A stretch of 64,000 bases of DNA from assembly GCA_014905825.1 (NCBI GenBank), contig JACGCN010000001.1:4464001-4528000 (forward strand), in the 5' to 3' direction. Of the stretch, positions 63,690 to 64,000 are shown one piece after another. The number at the start of each line of letters is the position of its first letter. Position 1 is the first letter of the stretch. Below the pieces are notes generated by a model. It saw only the letters and a program-made list of their open reading frames with translations, was not told the DNA's origin and did not search any database. The stretch comes from Lyophyllum atratum (lineage: Eukaryota > Basidiomycota > Agaricomycetes > Agaricales > Lyophyllaceae). Position numbers and translations under genes: made by a program.

Positions 63690-64000
63690 TGGGAGGGAGG
63701 GAGAGAGGGAGGGATGGTGGACTTTGGTGGACTTTGGTTTTGGACTTAGAGGGTGTGGGTGATGAGTGTGTGGTGTGGGTATATAGGTGATAGGTTGGTG
63801 GCGCGGTGCTTTTGGTCAGTAGGGGATATCTTATCGATGCTCGAGAAATAAAATAATATCATGGACCCTTCAAAACTTCATATCACCTAACATCGTGCGG
63901 GGTGGGCTGGTGGGGCTAGTAATGAAATTTCGCAGTATGGACAGTATGGGTTTCTGGCGCTTGGGATTTCCGTTTGCCTTGGACCGACGTACACATTGAT
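63690..64000. other. 3' flank of the Gfd2-like gene
   Basis: G-rich sequence follows the stop codon (GGGAGGGAGGGAGAGAGGGAGGG), then an AATAAAATAA stretch near 63846 that may serve as a polyadenylation signal. No further gene is seen before the window ends. Confidence 0.5.

Overview
This window looks like nuclear DNA of a mushroom-forming basidiomycete (Agaricomycetes). Nearly every gene carries several 47-70 bp GT-AG introns, two tRNA genes carry introns, and the gene content is typical of that group: many divergent F-box-like genes, a NACHT-type STAND ATPase, a cytochrome P450 relic, a protoglobin and a Pumilio protein. There are no operons. All gene models were built by eye from reading frames, splice signals and remembered family features. 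Where exon lengths are given, the phases were checked by hand.

Layout. 1-5.67 kb: no convincing gene, one local tandem duplication. 5.67-8.38 kb: an F-box-like protein. 8.4-17.8 kb: gene-poor, with degenerate frames and short repeats. 17.81-20.96 kb: a 13-exon Pumilio/PUF protein with a 10-nt microexon. 22.7-26.6 kb: a tandem triplication of an F-box-like gene whose middle copy is split by a 407-bp foldback MITE. 28.75-29.63 kb: a small CCCH zinc-finger protein. 30.0-34.9 kb: a large F-box/zinc-finger gene, then an intron-containing tRNA-Asp, then a decayed paralog of the same F-box gene. 36.2-38.6 kb: an unidentified Ser/Arg-rich gene. 39.35-41.79 kb: an Nramp metal transporter. 42.6-44.2 kb: an F-box/leucine-rich-repeat-like protein. 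44.7-45.1 kb: a third, relic copy of the large F-box family. 45.4-46.7 kb: a single-pass membrane protein. 47.15-49.98 kb: a NACHT ATPase ending in a predicted membrane tail. 50.5-51.1 kb: the ubiquitin-eL40 fusion gene. 52.2-52.8 kb: a P450 C-terminal relic. 53.1 kb: intron-containing tRNA-Gly. 53.7-55.7 kb: another F-box/LRR-like gene. 55.9-58.9 kb: a coiled-coil protein built of 63-residue repeats. 59.7-60.5 kb: a protoglobin. 61.6-63.7 kb: a Gfd2/YDR514C-like DEDDh nuclease-fold protein with a 6-nt microexon and an RGG-rich tail.

Housekeeping genes (ubiquitin-eL40, Nramp, PUF, Gfd2-like, tRNAs) are interleaved with fast-evolving lineage-specific families that are duplicating and decaying in place. 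The observations most worth a second look are the foldback MITE caught in a paralog array with two empty sites for comparison, the tail-anchored NACHT protein, the 9-heptad repeat protein and the two microexons.
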